A stretch of DNA of 64,000 nt from Rhineura floridana (taxonomy: Eukaryota; Chordata; Lepidosauria; Squamata; Rhineuridae), in the NCBI RefSeq assembly GCF_030035675.1, contig NC_084484.1:187924934-187988933 (forward strand). Reading direction: 5' to 3'. The notes under the pieces are model-generated. The model worked only from the letters and a program-made list of their open reading frames with translations, did no database searches and was not told where the DNA came from. How positions within the stretch are numbered: position 1 is the first letter of the stretch; each line of letters starts with the position of its first letter. The translations under genes and the position numbers were made by a program. Positions 20,279 to 31,129 of this stretch are shown in pieces.

Positions 20279-23200
20279 CACCATCAGGTGGGGGATGACG
20301 CTTTGCCCTCGGCTGACAGACACAGGTGTGCATGTGGGACCTGCAACGAGAAGTTGCCGCGTGGGGTGCTCCAGTCCAGGGCCCCATCCAGCCATGCCCT
20401 CTAGCAGGGTAAACCATTCCATCTGCCTGTTCCCCCTCCCCATTTTTCATCCCTCTATCCCCAGGGTCAGGATTCAGTGTCCACTGAACATATTTGGTCC
20501 TCATTAGGCCATGAGGGTGGGACCCCCACTCAGAATTTTTCCCCTTATTTTTTTTGTTTTTGCTTCTGCAAGCCCACTGACACCATCCCCTTGGGCAGAA
20601 ACAGTGGGGCCAAAAGGCAACTGTCTCCCTCTTGCAAGTCCTGGTTTTCTTTCTGCCCCCCCTTACAGTGTCATTCTGTGTACCCCATCATCTCTGCCTG
20701 CCAACTGAGGCCATGCCTGTGACTGGCACATGTTGCCATCCGCGGGAGCAGATTCCACCACCATAGGGACATCAGCAGAGCTCTGCAGCAGCGGGTTCAG
20801 GCTGCCAGGGTCCCCGTCATCCTGGCCAGCAGCCTGTCCTCAAAATAGCCAACCAGATGCCCCAAGAGGGAACCCCACAAGCAGGACCTGAGCCAACAGC
20901 CGCAGCTGCACTCTCCCCACTTGTGATTCCCCGCAGCTGGTATCTGGGGGCATCCTGCCTCCACTCTGTCAATCTGCCAGTCCTTAAGATGTCACCAAAG
21001 GTCAAGACTCCTGCCTGTTACATCCTCCCCCTGCATTCAGGTCCATCAGTGCGCAGGGTGCTGTACAGAATGGGCAGTGAGCCTATCCCTCCCTAGCAGT
21101 CTTCCCTTCCTTCAAGGCTGGGCAAGAGAGAGGACTGGGGAGGCAAGGAAGAGGGTGAGCCGTGGGGAGGTGGAGGGCAGAGAGGGGGCTGTTCCAGGGG
21201 TTGGAAAGGAAGACACAGACTGAGGAGAGCAAAGCCAAGCCAAAAGTGGATGATCAAGAGATAGTGTTGTGGGGGGTGGAGGAGGAGCTGGGGATGAGTC
21301 ACCCCACTCAGTTCGCTCCCATTTCCACCTGGAGAGCCTCTGTTCCTTCCCCACTAGGAAGATGCTGGATCTCCTGTGGTGGCTTGAGTCTGGCTGGGAG
21401 CATTTTCTTCTACCGTGGAGAAGCATCTCTTGTATTGAAAGTCAGCAGAGTTACACAGCAGTTGCAACAAATCAGTCTGTTAGGACCACTAGGAAAGGAA
21501 GGGTGTATCGCTCTATGCGTGAAAGAGGGCATTGAATCCAGCAAGCTAGAAACCCCCAGAGAGGCAGACCCCTCCACAAAATCATTGTGGGTGGTGGTAC
21601 CAAGCCCCAAGAGTAATTTAGTACTGGGGACATTTTATCGTCCCCCCTATCAAAATGCTCAGGGAGATCTTGAGATGAAAAATGAAATCGAGGAAGCATC
21701 CAAACTAGGAAATGTTGTAGTCATGGGTGACTTCAAACTAGGAAATGTTGTAGTCATGGGTGACTTCAACTACCCTGACACAGACAGGCTACATGCATGT
21801 TCCAGTGATGGTAAAGACGTTAAATTTCTAGATACCCTAAATGACTGTGTGCCCTAGAAAAGCTGGCCGTGGAGCCAAACAGAGTGCTAGCGACCCTGGA
21901 TTTAGTCTCAAGTGGCGCCCAGGACCTGGTGCAAGATATGTTGTCGAACCAATTAGGAGCAGTGACCATCGTGCTATTTAACTACACATTCATGTAAATG
22001 GCCAATTGCCAAGAAAATCCAACACGGTCACATTTGACTTCAGAAGAGGAACCTTCCCAAAAATGAGGGGATTGGTAAAAAGAAAGTCTAAAGGCAAAGT
22101 TCAGAGGGACAAATCACTCCAAAACACAATAGTTGCGAGTTGTTTAAAAACACAATATTAGAAGCTCAACTGGGATGTATACTGCAGATCAGGAAAGGTA
22201 CCACCAGGGCCCAGAGGATGCCAGAGTCAAATAAGCTATTAGAGGCAAGAAGGCTTCCTTCAAAAAATGGAAGTCTTGTCCGAATAAGGAGAATAAAAAG
22301 GAACCCAAACTCTGGCAAAAAAATGCAAGGAAATAAGGGATGCCAAAAAAGAATGTGAGCACATTGCTAAAGACATAAAAGTCAACAACAAAAAATTCTT
22401 TAATACATTCAAAGCAAGAGAACATTTAGGGAGGCAGTTGGAGTCTTGGATGACAAGGGAGTCAAAAGTGTGCTTAAGCAGGATAAGGAGATTGCAGAGA
22501 GGCAAAGTGAATTCTTTGCATCCATCTTCACATTGAAGGATAGGGGCCGATCCCTGTGCCTGAACTAACGTTTGCAGGAAAGGAGTCTGAGGAACTGAGG
22601 TAGATAGTGGTGACAAGAGATGAAGGGCGTAATAGACAAAATAACTGACAAATTGCAGGGTCCGGATGGCATCCACTTGAGAGCTCTCAAACAACTCAGA
22701 TGTGAGATTGCTGCTTTTCCTAACAAAAATGCATAACTTGTCCCACAGATGCATCTCCATACCTGAAGACTGGACAGTGGCCATTGTAACACCAATCTTT
22801 AAAAACGGATCTACAGGGGAACCTGGAAAGCTTTAGGTCTGTCCCAAGAAAACTGGTAGAAAGTATAGTTGCATCTGGTTGACACAGTGTACCTGGATTT
22901 CAAAAAGCTTTTGACAAGGTACCTCACCAAAGACTTCTGAGGAAGCTTAACAGCCATGGAATAAGAGGAGAGGTCCTCTTGTGGATAAGGAATTGGTTAA
23001 GAAGCAGAAAGCAGAGAGTAGGAATAAACGGACAGTTCTCCCAATGGAGGGCTGTAGAAAGTGGAGTCCCTCAAGGATCGGTATTTGGGACCTGTACTTT
23101 TCAACTTGTTCATTAATGACCTAGAATTAGAAGTGAATAGTGAGGTGGCCACATTTGCTGATGATACTAAATTGTTCAGGATTGTTAAAAAGGGATTGTG

Positions 23201-26200
23201 AAGAGCTCTATAAGGACCTCTCAAAACTGAGTGAATGGGTGGTAAAATTGCAAAGGCAATTATTGTAAACAACTGTAAAATTATGCATATTGGAGTAAAA
23301 AAAACCTTCACTTCACTTATAGGCTCATGGAGTCTGAACTGGTGGTGACTGACCAGGAACAAGACCTTGAGGTCATAGTGGATTGCTCAGTGAAGATGTT
23401 GACTTGGTGTGCGGCAGCTGTGAAAAAGGCAAATTCCATGCTAGGGATCATTAGGAAAGGAACGGAAAACAAAACTGCCTTATCATAATGCCATTATATA
23501 AATTTATGGTGCAACCACATTTGGAATACTGCATGCAGTTCTGGTCGCCTCACCTCAAAAAGGGTATTGTAGGGCTGGAAAAGGTTCAGAAAAGGGCAGC
23601 CAAGATGATCAAGGGGACTGAGTGACTCCCCTATGAGGAAAGGTTGTTGCAGCATTGGGGGCTTTTTCCTTTAGAGAAAAGCCAAGTGTATAGAAGTGTA
23701 TTAAATTATGGCTGTCATGAGGAAAATGGATAGAGTGAAGATTTTCTTCCTCTCATAACACTAGAACTTGTGGACATCCAATGAAGCTGAATGTTGGAAG
23801 GTTCAGGGCAGACAGAAGAAAGTCCTCTCCCCACAAGAGGCAGTGATGGCCACCAACTTGGAAGACTCTAAAAGAGGATTAGACAAAGTCAAGGAGGACA
23901 AGGCTATCAATGGCTACTCTTAGCCACGATGGCTATGCCCTGCCTCCATAGGCAGAAAGTGCCTCTGAATAACCAGTTGCTGGAAACCGCAGGGGGGAGG
24001 AGTGCTCTCTGCACTCAAGTCCTGCTTGGGGGGCTTCCCATTGGGGCATCTGGTTGGCCACTGTGGGAATGGGATGCTGGCCTAGAGCGGCTGCCTTGGC
24101 CTGATCCTGCAGCTCTACTTATGCTCTCAAAGGTGAGAAAGAAAAGTTAAGGTTTGTTCATTACTAACCTAGATATCCATCTCTGAGTAGCAGCTCAGAG
24201 ACACGTGGTCATAAAAGGGAGGGGGAAGAACAAAGGAGAGAGTGTGGCCCGAGATGAGGCAGAGACAGACAAACAAACAAGGTCACAAGGACATCAATGA
24301 GAGGAACGCAAACATTTCTCTTTCTCTCTAGCACCCCCACTGGTTCAGGTAACTAACTACAAGTCCTACACTCCTGTTGGACCTGAGAGTCCTTTCTTTC
24401 ATGAAACCCCTTGAATCCCTGGGGAGCCACTGTCAGCCAGTGCAACCCTTGGGGTCCCCAGTTGTTGTTGAACTTCAGCTCCCCTCAGCCCCAGTCAGCT
24501 TAGCCAGCGGTCAGGGATTGTGGGAGTTGTAGTTCAATACCATCAGGGGATCCCAAGGCTGAAAAAACATTGGTGTAGACAAAACTGGGCTGGATGGTCC
24601 AATGGTGTGACTAGGCACAAGTCACCTGCCTACCTTCCTAATTCCAGAGCCAGGCCTCAGGCAGGAAGGAGCACCTGGCCAATTCTTCCTAAGCGGCACT
24701 CTCCGGATGCAGTGGATGTGCCATCTTCTCTAGGGCCAGTGCTGCATCTGGAGAGGAAAGGGGCCGTCTGAAGAGTGGTTGGCTCAGGGAAGGATGCAGA
24801 GCAGGGCAGCCTGATCATCTCCATCACTTCCCCTGTTGCTTTCAGGGCAGCCTGACAGAGTTTCACGGGCCTAGGAAGGCAAAGCTGTCAGGCTTAGGCA
24901 GGCAATTAAGAAAACATCCTTCTGTGATAGTCCATGATCTCTGACTTTAAATGTTTGTGTGGTTTTTATTGTATGTATATGTATATATAGCAGTATACAA
25001 ATGTTTTTATAAATAAATAAATAAGGCAAGGCGGGGGGGAGGGCTGTCCATTGGGGCCGAGGTGCCCAGACAGGCCAAGTGCCCCCTTTCCCCCACTGGG
25101 TCTCCCCACCCCCACCCCCTCACCCATTGTGATCTGCCTCCTTTCCTCCTCTGCCAGGATTCCTGGAGCAAGGGATCCTGGTCCAGGACTGGAGCCAGAT
25201 CTCCCGGCGCTACCTGCGGTCCTCCTCCTTTCCCTGGGATCTCATCTCGGTCCTGCCCACGGACTTGCTGTACCTGTGGCTGGGGATGGGGACGCCAGCA
25301 GTCCGGGCCAACCGCTTCCTGCGGACCCCTCGGCTCTTTGAGGCCTTTGACCGGATCGAGACGCGCACGGCGCACCCCAACTCCTTCCGCATCACCAAGC
25401 TGATGCTGTACGTCTTCATCACCATCCACTGGAACAGCTGTATCTACTTCGCCCTCTCTGGCTACATTGGCTATGGGGTGGACGAGTGGGTCTACCCCAA
25501 CATCAGCACGACCGGCTTCGACCGGCTCCTGCGCCAGTACCTCTACAGCTTCTACTTCTCCACGCTCATCTTGACCACAGTGGGTGACACCCCCATGCCC
25601 CAGCGCGAGGAGGAGTTCCTCTTCATGGCCGTGGACTTCCTGCTAGCGGTCATGGGCTTTGCCACCATCATGGGCAGCATGACTTCCGTCATCTCCAACA
25701 TGAACCAGGCCGACGAGGCCTTCTTCCCAAACTCCGATCTGGTGAAGGGCTACCTGCACACCCACTGTGTGAACCGCCGCCTCCAGCGCCGGGTTGTCGA
25801 CTGGTACCAACACCTGCAGATGAACAAGAAGATGACCAATGAGCTGGAGATCCTCCAGCACCTGCCTGAGCGCCTGCGGGCCGAGGTGGCCATCAGCGTC
25901 CACCTGCCCACCCTCCGTAAAGTGCAGATCTTCCAGAGCTGTGAGCAGAGCCTGCTGGAAGAGCTGGTGCTGAAGCTGAAGCCACAGGTCTACAGCCCCG
26001 GAGAATACGTCTGCAAGAAGGGCGACATCGGGCGGGAGATGTACTTCATCCGCGAGGGGCAGCTGGCGGTGGTGGCCGACGATGGCGTCACGCAGTATGC
26101 CGTGCTGGGGGAGGGGCTGTACTTCGGGGAAATAAGCATCATCAACATCAAAGGTGAGTGAGTGGCGAATGGGGAGAGGAAGAAATGGGGGGTCCCCCGG

Positions 26201-28515
26201 CCGCATATCGCCTCCCTGCCCTTGAGAGCTGCTGCTGGGCATGGCCCAGAGGCTGAGCTATGTTGGACCAGGAAACCCCCAGTTCAAGCCCAGCCTTGGC
26301 CACAGACAAACTGCTGGGTCAACTTAGCAGAGCTGCCCTGCGCGCACAGCTCTGAAGGTGGCACTGCATGGTGAGTGCCATGTGATGTCGCCTTCCCTTT
26401 GGTTCCAGTCACACAGAGACTTTTGTCCTGGGAAACAAGAATGGCTAATTTATTATGGGAAATGCATCCTTGCATAGAAAAGAGTTCCTAGTCCTGGCTA
26501 GCAAAGTTGAAGTAGAGCCAGGCTTGGCCTTTGATCTCTTGCTGCTGGAGAGGGAGAGAAACAAAGGTCTCCCCTCCCGAGGTGGGATGAAGAACGAGGG
26601 AGGAGTCAGGAAATGAAGTCAGCAACCCTAAGAGTACCAGTCTGGGACCTGAAGGAAGGCCACCTGGAGGTGTCCTGCTCCATTGGCTGTACCCCATCAA
26701 GCTGAGGTGCATCCCAACTGCTAACACAAACCTCCCTCTCCCAGCCTATGTAACTATACTGGCCTACCTGTTGTGAGGATTACAGCAAGGTGACATATGA
26801 GATGCATGTAGTTAGCAGTTAATAAATGCTAGGTGTTGCTTGCAGAGTTGCACCCCCTCCCTGGGATGGACCGAGCAAGCCAGCCTGCATGGTGAGCCAG
26901 TCTGGTCCACAGGGAAGGGCTCCGAGGAGGGTCTTTGGGTGTGGGTGAAGGGAGCCTCTCCGTGATGGGCTCAGCTTGCTTAAGGACTGGGGAACGAGGG
27001 AGACCCTTTCCCACCCCATGGATTCCCTCTGGCAAACAGGCAGCCACTGGGGGAGGGGCTCCACAACTCCTCCTGGCCCACAAATAGCCAAGCTAGCTCT
27101 GCAGCTGAGCGCTGGTGGATTTGGGCAGAGGCCAAGCTGGTTCCAAAGGCTGCAAGGGGGAAGTCAGAGGAAATGCCCCCTTGCAGGGAGGTATCATCTT
27201 CGTTATCATTATTATTATTTGTTAGTTGCCTCATAACAGTAGAAACTTGCAACACATAAAACAGATTTTAAAATATACAATATAAAAACTTAAAACCCAA
27301 GCAAAATGCAGCAAAAGCGCACATCAAGGGCCAAAGGCCTGAGAGAAAGGAAGGTCTTTGCCTGGCGCCTGAAGATGGACAGAGTAGGCACCAGGCGGGC
27401 CTCCCAGGGGAGAGCATCCCATAGCCAAGGGGCCACCACTGAGAAGTCCCATTCTTGTGTTGCCACCCTCCGAGGCTCCTGTGGAAGGGCACAGTAAGGG
27501 CCTCTGATGACGAATGCAGGGTCACACAGGGAGAGGCCGTCCTTGAGATGTTGAGGGGTCCTGAGCCGTGTAATGCTGTATAGGTCAAAACCGGTACTTT
27601 GACTTGAGCCTGGAAGCTAATGGGCAGCCAGTGCAGTTGTGCCAGAACTGGTGTTCTATGTGTAGAGCAACCTGCCTCAGTCAGCAATCTGGCTGCCGAT
27701 TCTACACTAGCAGAAGTTTCCGAACCATCTTCAAAGGTGGTCCTCCTCTTCGGCCGTGGTGCCCCCAGCAGCCTTTTCTTGCTCCAACTTTTTTGGAGAT
27801 GCTGACTTAGAGCCAGGGAGGAGAAGGGAGAAGCCAGAAACTCCTCCTCCCACCCCACACACATCCCGAGGGTGAAGGTGAGTTTGAGGCCCCGAGATCC
27901 CTGCTCAGGCGCACCATCTGCTGCCCACAGTGATCCTCCACCGCCCCCCATCCCGTCCCATGGCCTCCTTCCTCCCCTCGCCCCAACCTCCCGGCTCCGG
28001 TTGCCTCTTACCCCGACGTGTGCCCTTCTGCACCCCTCTGGCCCCCACAGCTCAAGGGCCAGGAAGGGTCACCAGATCAAGCGGGGCTCTCAGTGCCCCA
28101 GACCACCTCCTTTCTCCTCCGCCCTCCAGGGAACAAGTCCGGGAACCGGCGCACGGCCAACATCAAAAGCATTGGCTTCTCCGACCTCTTCTGCCTGTCC
28201 AAGGAGGACCTGAAGGACGTGCTGGCCGAGTTCCCCAATGCCAAGTCCATGCTGGAGGCCAAAGGCCGGGAGATCCTGCTCAAGATGGACAAGCTGGATG
28301 TCAACGCAGAGGCCGCGGAAATCGCCCAGCAGGAGGAGGAGATGCGGCGCACGGCGGCCCTCGAGGAGGGCCTGGATGTGCTGCAGACGAAACTGGCGCG
28401 AGTCCTGGCCGGGCTGGAGTCCAGTGCCTTCAAGATGGCCCTGCGTCTGGAGCACCTGGAGTGGCAGATGCGGGAGTGGGGGGCAGAGGAGGAGGAGGAG
28501 GGGGTGGAGCCCTAG
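15469..28515 (+). CDS. CNGA4: Cyclic nucleotide-gated channel subunit alpha-4 (five exons)
   Basis: CNGA4 is the modulatory subunit of the olfactory CNG cation channel. With CNGA2 and CNGB1b it speeds Ca-calmodulin feedback in the ciliary membrane of olfactory neurons (family knowledge). Exons at 15469-15575, 16997-17110, 17762-17868, 25158-26153 and 28130-28515 have GT/AG borders and matching phases, giving 569 residues (human about 575). Features seen: S1 entry motif LDPSGD near residue 45; S2-S3 [20 protein letters not shown] ending near residue 115; S4-like [17 protein letters not shown] near 159-175; glycosylation sequon NIS at 224; pore TTVGDTP at about 249-255; C-linker; cyclic-nucleotide pocket [16 protein letters not shown] at 427-442 and NRRTANIKS at 447-455; C-terminal leucine-zipper helix about 520-556; acidic end. 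The pore acid is Asp, as in mammalian CNGA4, not the Glu of CNGA1-3. The exon 1 start is the least certain point. The residues [24 protein letters not shown] and LSKEDL match CNGA4 better than other CNGA members. Confidence 0.95.
15576..16996. other. CNGA4 intron 1
   Basis: It contains a minus-strand SINE fragment at about 15850-15905 (AACAACCCTGTGAGGGAGGC) and a hAT-like MITE remnant at about 16835-16890 (CCTTCCAGATCTTTTGGACT). The rest is GC-rich without an identifiable feature. Confidence 0.6.
16997..17110 (+). CDS. CNGA4: CNGA4 exon 2 (segment S1)
   Basis: The acceptor CACCCCAG precedes a 114-bp exon encoding [15 protein letters not shown] and then [18 protein letters not shown], the first membrane segment. 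The donor is CTGCAG|GTGATT, phase 2. ILDPSGD and LYN.IIL.CR are family-conserved. Confidence 0.92.
17111..17761. other. CNGA4 intron 2
   Basis: No gene or classifiable repeat is seen. It is G-rich and ends in a pyrimidine tract before the acceptor. Confidence 0.6.
17762..17868 (+). CDS. CNGA4: CNGA4 exon 3 (segments S2 and start of S3)
   Basis: The acceptor TTCTCCTCAG precedes a 107-bp exon reading [20 protein letters not shown] and then [15 protein letters not shown]. The donor is CACCG|GTCAGT, phase 1. A competing AG at 17783 (CTGCAG) would remove the conserved CFPDLQ and is rejected. Confidence 0.92.
18045..18390 (+). repeat. Unclassified dispersed repeat, first half (intron 3)
   Basis: About 200 bases match 40255-40520. 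Both copies carry CCAATCAG.ATGAAAGGGGA, a second GGAGCCAATCAGA, and a later inverted version (CTTTCATG...GGCTGCTAGGGAC), so each could fold back. The repeat resumes near 19480, after CR1 and BovB insertions. It may be a DNA-transposon-type MITE. Confidence 0.5.
18391..18480 (-). mobile_element. CR1 3'-end fragment (intron 3)
   Basis: It begins with two complementary TTCTTATG repeats and then reads GAGCCTGCTGGATCAGGCCA through CAACCAGGTGCC. It is almost identical to the 3' end at 10450-10535, so a recent, strongly 5'-truncated insertion. Confidence 0.85.
18525..19045 (+). mobile_element. BovB (RTE) LINE 3' end (intron 3)
   Basis: The frame reads [20 protein letters not shown], then [20 protein letters not shown] and [15 protein letters not shown]. 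This is the well-known C-terminus of the BovB reverse transcriptase protein. It ends in the BovB tail around GCGACTTGAAGGCACATGAC. It is 5'-truncated and lies between two halves of the unclassified repeat. Confidence 0.85.
19046..19700 (+). repeat. Second half of the unclassified repeat and unassigned DNA (intron 3)
   Basis: Bases 19483-19540 (GAAGGGACCCTGCACTTCTG, then AATTTGCC) match 40566-40620, the second half of the repeat begun at 18045. A long C-run lies at about 19617-19634. Nothing else is identified. Confidence 0.45.
19701..19803 (-). mobile_element. CR1 3'-end fragment (intron 3)
   Basis: It has the same 3' terminal sequence as 18391-18480, with a few more changes, running from the CATAA/CATAGGAACA repeat remnant through CCAACCAGGTGCCTGGGGGA. 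Confidence 0.8.
20251..20278. repeat. (GA)n microsatellite
   Basis: Fourteen perfect GA dinucleotides within intron 3 of CNGA4. The surrounding 19804-20735 shows no other feature. Confidence 0.9.
20736..20985 (-). mobile_element. Old CR1 3'-end fragment (intron 3)
   Basis: Decayed versions of the CR1 3' UTR phrases are present (AGCCAACCAGATGCCCCAAG, ACAAGCAGGACCTGAG, then CCGCAGCTGGTATCTGGGGG). It is much more divergent than the copies at 18391 and 19701. Confidence 0.6.
20986..21477. other. Unassigned part of CNGA4 intron 3
   Basis: No gene or repeat that I can name is present. Confidence 0.4.
21478..24140 (+). mobile_element. CR1 LINE, 5'-truncated and decayed (intron 3)
   Basis: It reads in pieces as CR1 ORF2: [20 protein letters not shown] near 21520, [13 protein letters not shown] near 21757, a SGVPQGS-type block near 23060 and [20 protein letters not shown] near 23130-23180. 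The 3' UTR follows from about 23905. Many stops and frameshifts are present, in contrast to the open copy at 10658-13357. A perfect 33-bp tandem duplication (21701-21733, 21734-21766) lies in the endonuclease region. Orientation is the same as CNGA4. Confidence 0.85.
24141..25157. other. End of CNGA4 intron 3
   Basis: A hAT-like MITE remnant lies at about 24465-24560, with inverted pieces GAACTTCAGCTCCCCTCAGC and GGGAGTTGTAGTTCAA. An L2-type 3' tail with AATAAATAAATAA lies at about 24940-25025. The pyrimidine-rich acceptor of exon 4 closes the intron. No gene is seen. Confidence 0.5.
25158..26153 (+). CDS. CNGA4: CNGA4 exon 4 (S3-S6, pore, C-linker, most of the cAMP-binding fold)
   Basis: This 996-bp exon is the large exon typical of CNGA genes. 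It covers residues 111-441, with GFLEQGILV at the start, pore GDTP at 252-255, [13 protein letters not shown] at 343-355 and [11 protein letters not shown] at the end. The acceptor is CTGCCAG and the donor AAAG|GTGAGT, phase 1. No stop or frameshift is present, so the gene looks functional. Confidence 0.96.
26381..26726 (-). repeat. LTR-like repeat in CNGA4 intron 4 (fossil)
   Basis: Its right end reads GCTAACA (complement of TGTTAGC). The complement of TTTATTAT near 26450 gives an AATAAA signal. The body is related to 54100-54329 (phrases GGTGGGATGAAGAACGAGGG and GTACCAGTCTGGGACC). It is probably a solo LTR pointing left; its left limit is approximate and no target duplication was found. Confidence 0.45.
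27200..27790 (-). mobile_element. Degenerate L2 fragment (CNGA4 intron 4)
   Basis: On the minus strand, part of one frame reads [20 protein letters not shown], then [20 protein letters not shown], the same L2 C-terminal region as at 4969 and 13507. It starts at a TTATTATTATT tract complementing the L2 tail (27205-27220). Confidence 0.65.
28130..28515 (+). CDS. CNGA4: CNGA4 exon 5 (end of cNMP domain and leucine-zipper C-terminus)
   Basis: The acceptor CCCTCCAG precedes [34 protein letters not shown] and the helix [20 protein letters not shown] follow, then an acidic tail EEEEEGVEP and the TAG stop at 28513-28515. The helix corresponds to the trimerising leucine zipper of CNGA subunits. Confidence 0.95.
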
Positions 28516-30672
28516 CCACCCCACCGCCAACGCCTCACTTGGTGAGGTGGTTGCTTCCCTGCAGAGCCTTCCCAGTGACCCCTGCTGGGTAAACGGGATC
28601 CTTTGGTGCTGCAGGGAGGGAGCGAGGGAGACCTTGATCTCAGGCAGGCAGGAAACCTGGGCCTGCACTGTCCCACTTCAGAGGCCGGCACAGGATTGCC
28701 GGGTGCAAGTGTGTGGCAGCATGTTGGCATGCTCCTCCGTCAAAACCAGCCAACCAACCCCCTGTGCATGGAAGGTGTCCGGGAGGAGAGAGACACCTTT
28801 CCGCCTGTCCTGTGAGGCCCCCTCCTGGAAACTAAGCCACAGCTGAATGCCTCCATCCACATCCTGGCAGAGGGTGGGAGAGGGTTAATGCCATTTTTCC
28901 CCTTTCCTTGCCAAGGGGCAGTGATGGGGTGTTGCTAAGCAACTTCATCCTGTTTAGCCAATGTCTGGCTTGCTCTGATTCCATGGTCCAGATGGGCAGG
29001 CCTTTGCAAATGGCCCCCGGCTGGGTTTCCCCTGCTGAGGGTGAATACCCCCCTTCTCTCTCCCCCCCAGCCAGAGAGTCTCTTCATTATCACTCACTTT
29101 CTCCTCCCCCCCCTTCAGTCTTTAGGAATGTTGCAAATCAAGGGGGTCTGTCAGTCCCAGATCAGAGCCCTCAAGCAGCCGGAGGAGTGGGTGGCAGGCA
29201 GGCTGGCTGGGGGGGTTGAGGCTCATGTGCAGTCTGCCATTCCTCAGAAGAGCGAAGGCAGTCAGGCAGGATGTGGGGGACAGGCGGTGAGGACCAGCTG
29301 TTGTTTACGGGGCACCAGCCGTGGGTCTGAGTTCTATCTTGTGGACAAGAGAAGAGGCAGATCGGAAGAAACCTCCAGCCTGGCAGCTGAGCAGGTTTGG
29401 GGAGAGGCGAACTCTGACGCAAGACACAAATGTGACTTGTCAGGGCCAGCCGGTGAGGAACGTGGGCTGTGAGCCAAAGGTCTGCTCCTGTGGGTGTGAC
29501 AAGATTTGCCTCCGGGGAGGAGGGGAACATTTGGAAGGATTCCCTCAGGCAGAATGATCATCCACAGTACTATTGGGGGGGGAGGTCTTGGAGTGAGGGG
29601 GGGTCTTTCTTGTGGTTTCCTGGTCCCTCTTCTACACACAGACAGGCACGGGCAAAGGCTTTTCAGGTGAAAGTGGCCCAGGGGTGTGGAGAGCGTAGCA
29701 TATGTCAGCAGGATGCAAGTTAATTGTCTTTTGTTTTGCTGTCCTGGGAGAAGGACTTGCTTGTCTGGTGGGGTAAGGATTGGGGGGTCCTCTTTGCCTC
29801 AAAATTTCTACTGTTTAATATAAGCGATGTGGCAGGAAGGAACTTCACAACATTATGGCAAAGAGGTGGCTGTTGATGCTACAGTGCCCCCACCCCCACC
29901 CCTGGTTGGGCGGCCCAACATTTGCCCTTCAGCTCTGGATTTCTGACAAAACCAGAATTGCCGACTGAAGCACTCCGAATCCTTTCCGATCGAAAGGCAC
30001 TTGAACGACCGCCTAAAAATAATAGTGCTAAGATTTCTCTTTTAATTCCTCTTCCTTTTCTGAAACATTAGACATCTGCTTATTAGTCATTTGTGTTGTT
30101 ATAAAAATTGACATTTAAAAAACAAGAAGACGTGAGCAGCAGGACAGAAGCAACCAAAAAGGGAATGAGGCTGGTGGGGGCTGAGAAGAGTGAGGAACAC
30201 TCCCCCTCGGCTCTGTGCGTGAGCGGCAAGACCTTGGGATGGGCTGGCTTGCTGTGGCCATGGCCACCTTCGACGTTGGTGGGTGCCGCTGGCCTACAAC
30301 CGAGCTGCTGCCTGGCCTCAGGTGGGTCACACCAGGAGCAGCGTCACTGCCACTGTTGCTTTCTCATGATGTTGGTGGTGCTCTGCTCTGCGGTGAGGCG
30401 GGTCCCAGGCTGGATTCAGCCTCTGCTCTGGGGACTCGGAGCTTTGATGTTGCTTCAGCAACAAAGGGAGAGTCAGTGGCTCTATACGACAGCAGCAGCA
30501 GCAGCAGAAGTTCCAGCTGCATACCAGTTTTTTTAGCCAGGCCTGCACTGCAAAGGGCTTCTTCAGTTAACGGCCCACAGCCTACTCCAGCGTTGTCCTG
30601 CAATGGAGCAGGGGCAGCTCTGGCCCCAGTTGGTCATCTGCAACGGAGTCCTCTGAATCAGAAGACAGGCAG
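28516..30672. other. 3' flank of CNGA4, no further gene
   Basis: The 3' UTR of CNGA4 must begin here, but I see no clear AATAAA within the first kilobase, so its end is not placed. The stretch is GC-rich, with short C and G runs and a GCA-repeat at 30491-30507. No supported gene or complete repeat is seen. Confidence 0.45.
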
Positions 30673-31129
30673 TGCTGGAATATGTGGTTCAACTCCAACT
30701 TGTGGGTTGAGGCTGCATGGGGTTAAAAGGGTAGCTAGAGAGACCTCCAGATGGCTAGGCTAATGCCTATCCTTTGATCTCCTGCTGTCTCTCCCTTCCT
30801 GCTAGACTGATATGCAGAGGATGTTGACCACATCTCCTTCCTCCCTTCCTCTTGAGAGGGAGAGCAGACATATCCCTTTGTCTCTCCCTCTCCAAGCATG
30901 AGGACAAAGACTAGGCTTAGTATTTGCATCTCCAACTTAGCTAGTCAGCTAGATGTAGAACTCTTTCCTATCAAGCATGTATTTCCAGAATAAAGTAATT
31001 TCTTATTTTAAAGCTTAAAGTCTCTGTCTGACTAATTTGCAGGGAAGGTGTAATCTTTAGCAAAGATTCAAACATACCTAAAGGCTCACTCAGTCTCTCC
31101 ATTCCCAATTTTGCCACTCTGACAGGCAG
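30668..31129 (+). repeat. Solo LTR with 5-bp target duplication (fossil)
   Basis: The LTR body is 30673-31124 (452 bp), beginning TGCTGGAATATG and ending TCTGACA. It is flanked by GGCAG at 30668-30672 and 31125-31129. An AATAAA signal lies near 30990. Related copies in the opposite direction are at 38192-38864 and 54330-54806. No internal retroviral genes accompany it, which fits LTR-LTR recombination having removed the body. Confidence 0.75.

Noticed and set aside
25643-26242. 199-codon minus-strand frame over CNGA4 exon 4
   Set aside because: Antisense shadow of a conserved coding exon, with no family resemblance.
30480-30560. GCA repeat coding for Ser/Ala/Gln tracts in different frames
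   Set aside because: It is a short microsatellite. The surrounding frame has no other coding evidence.
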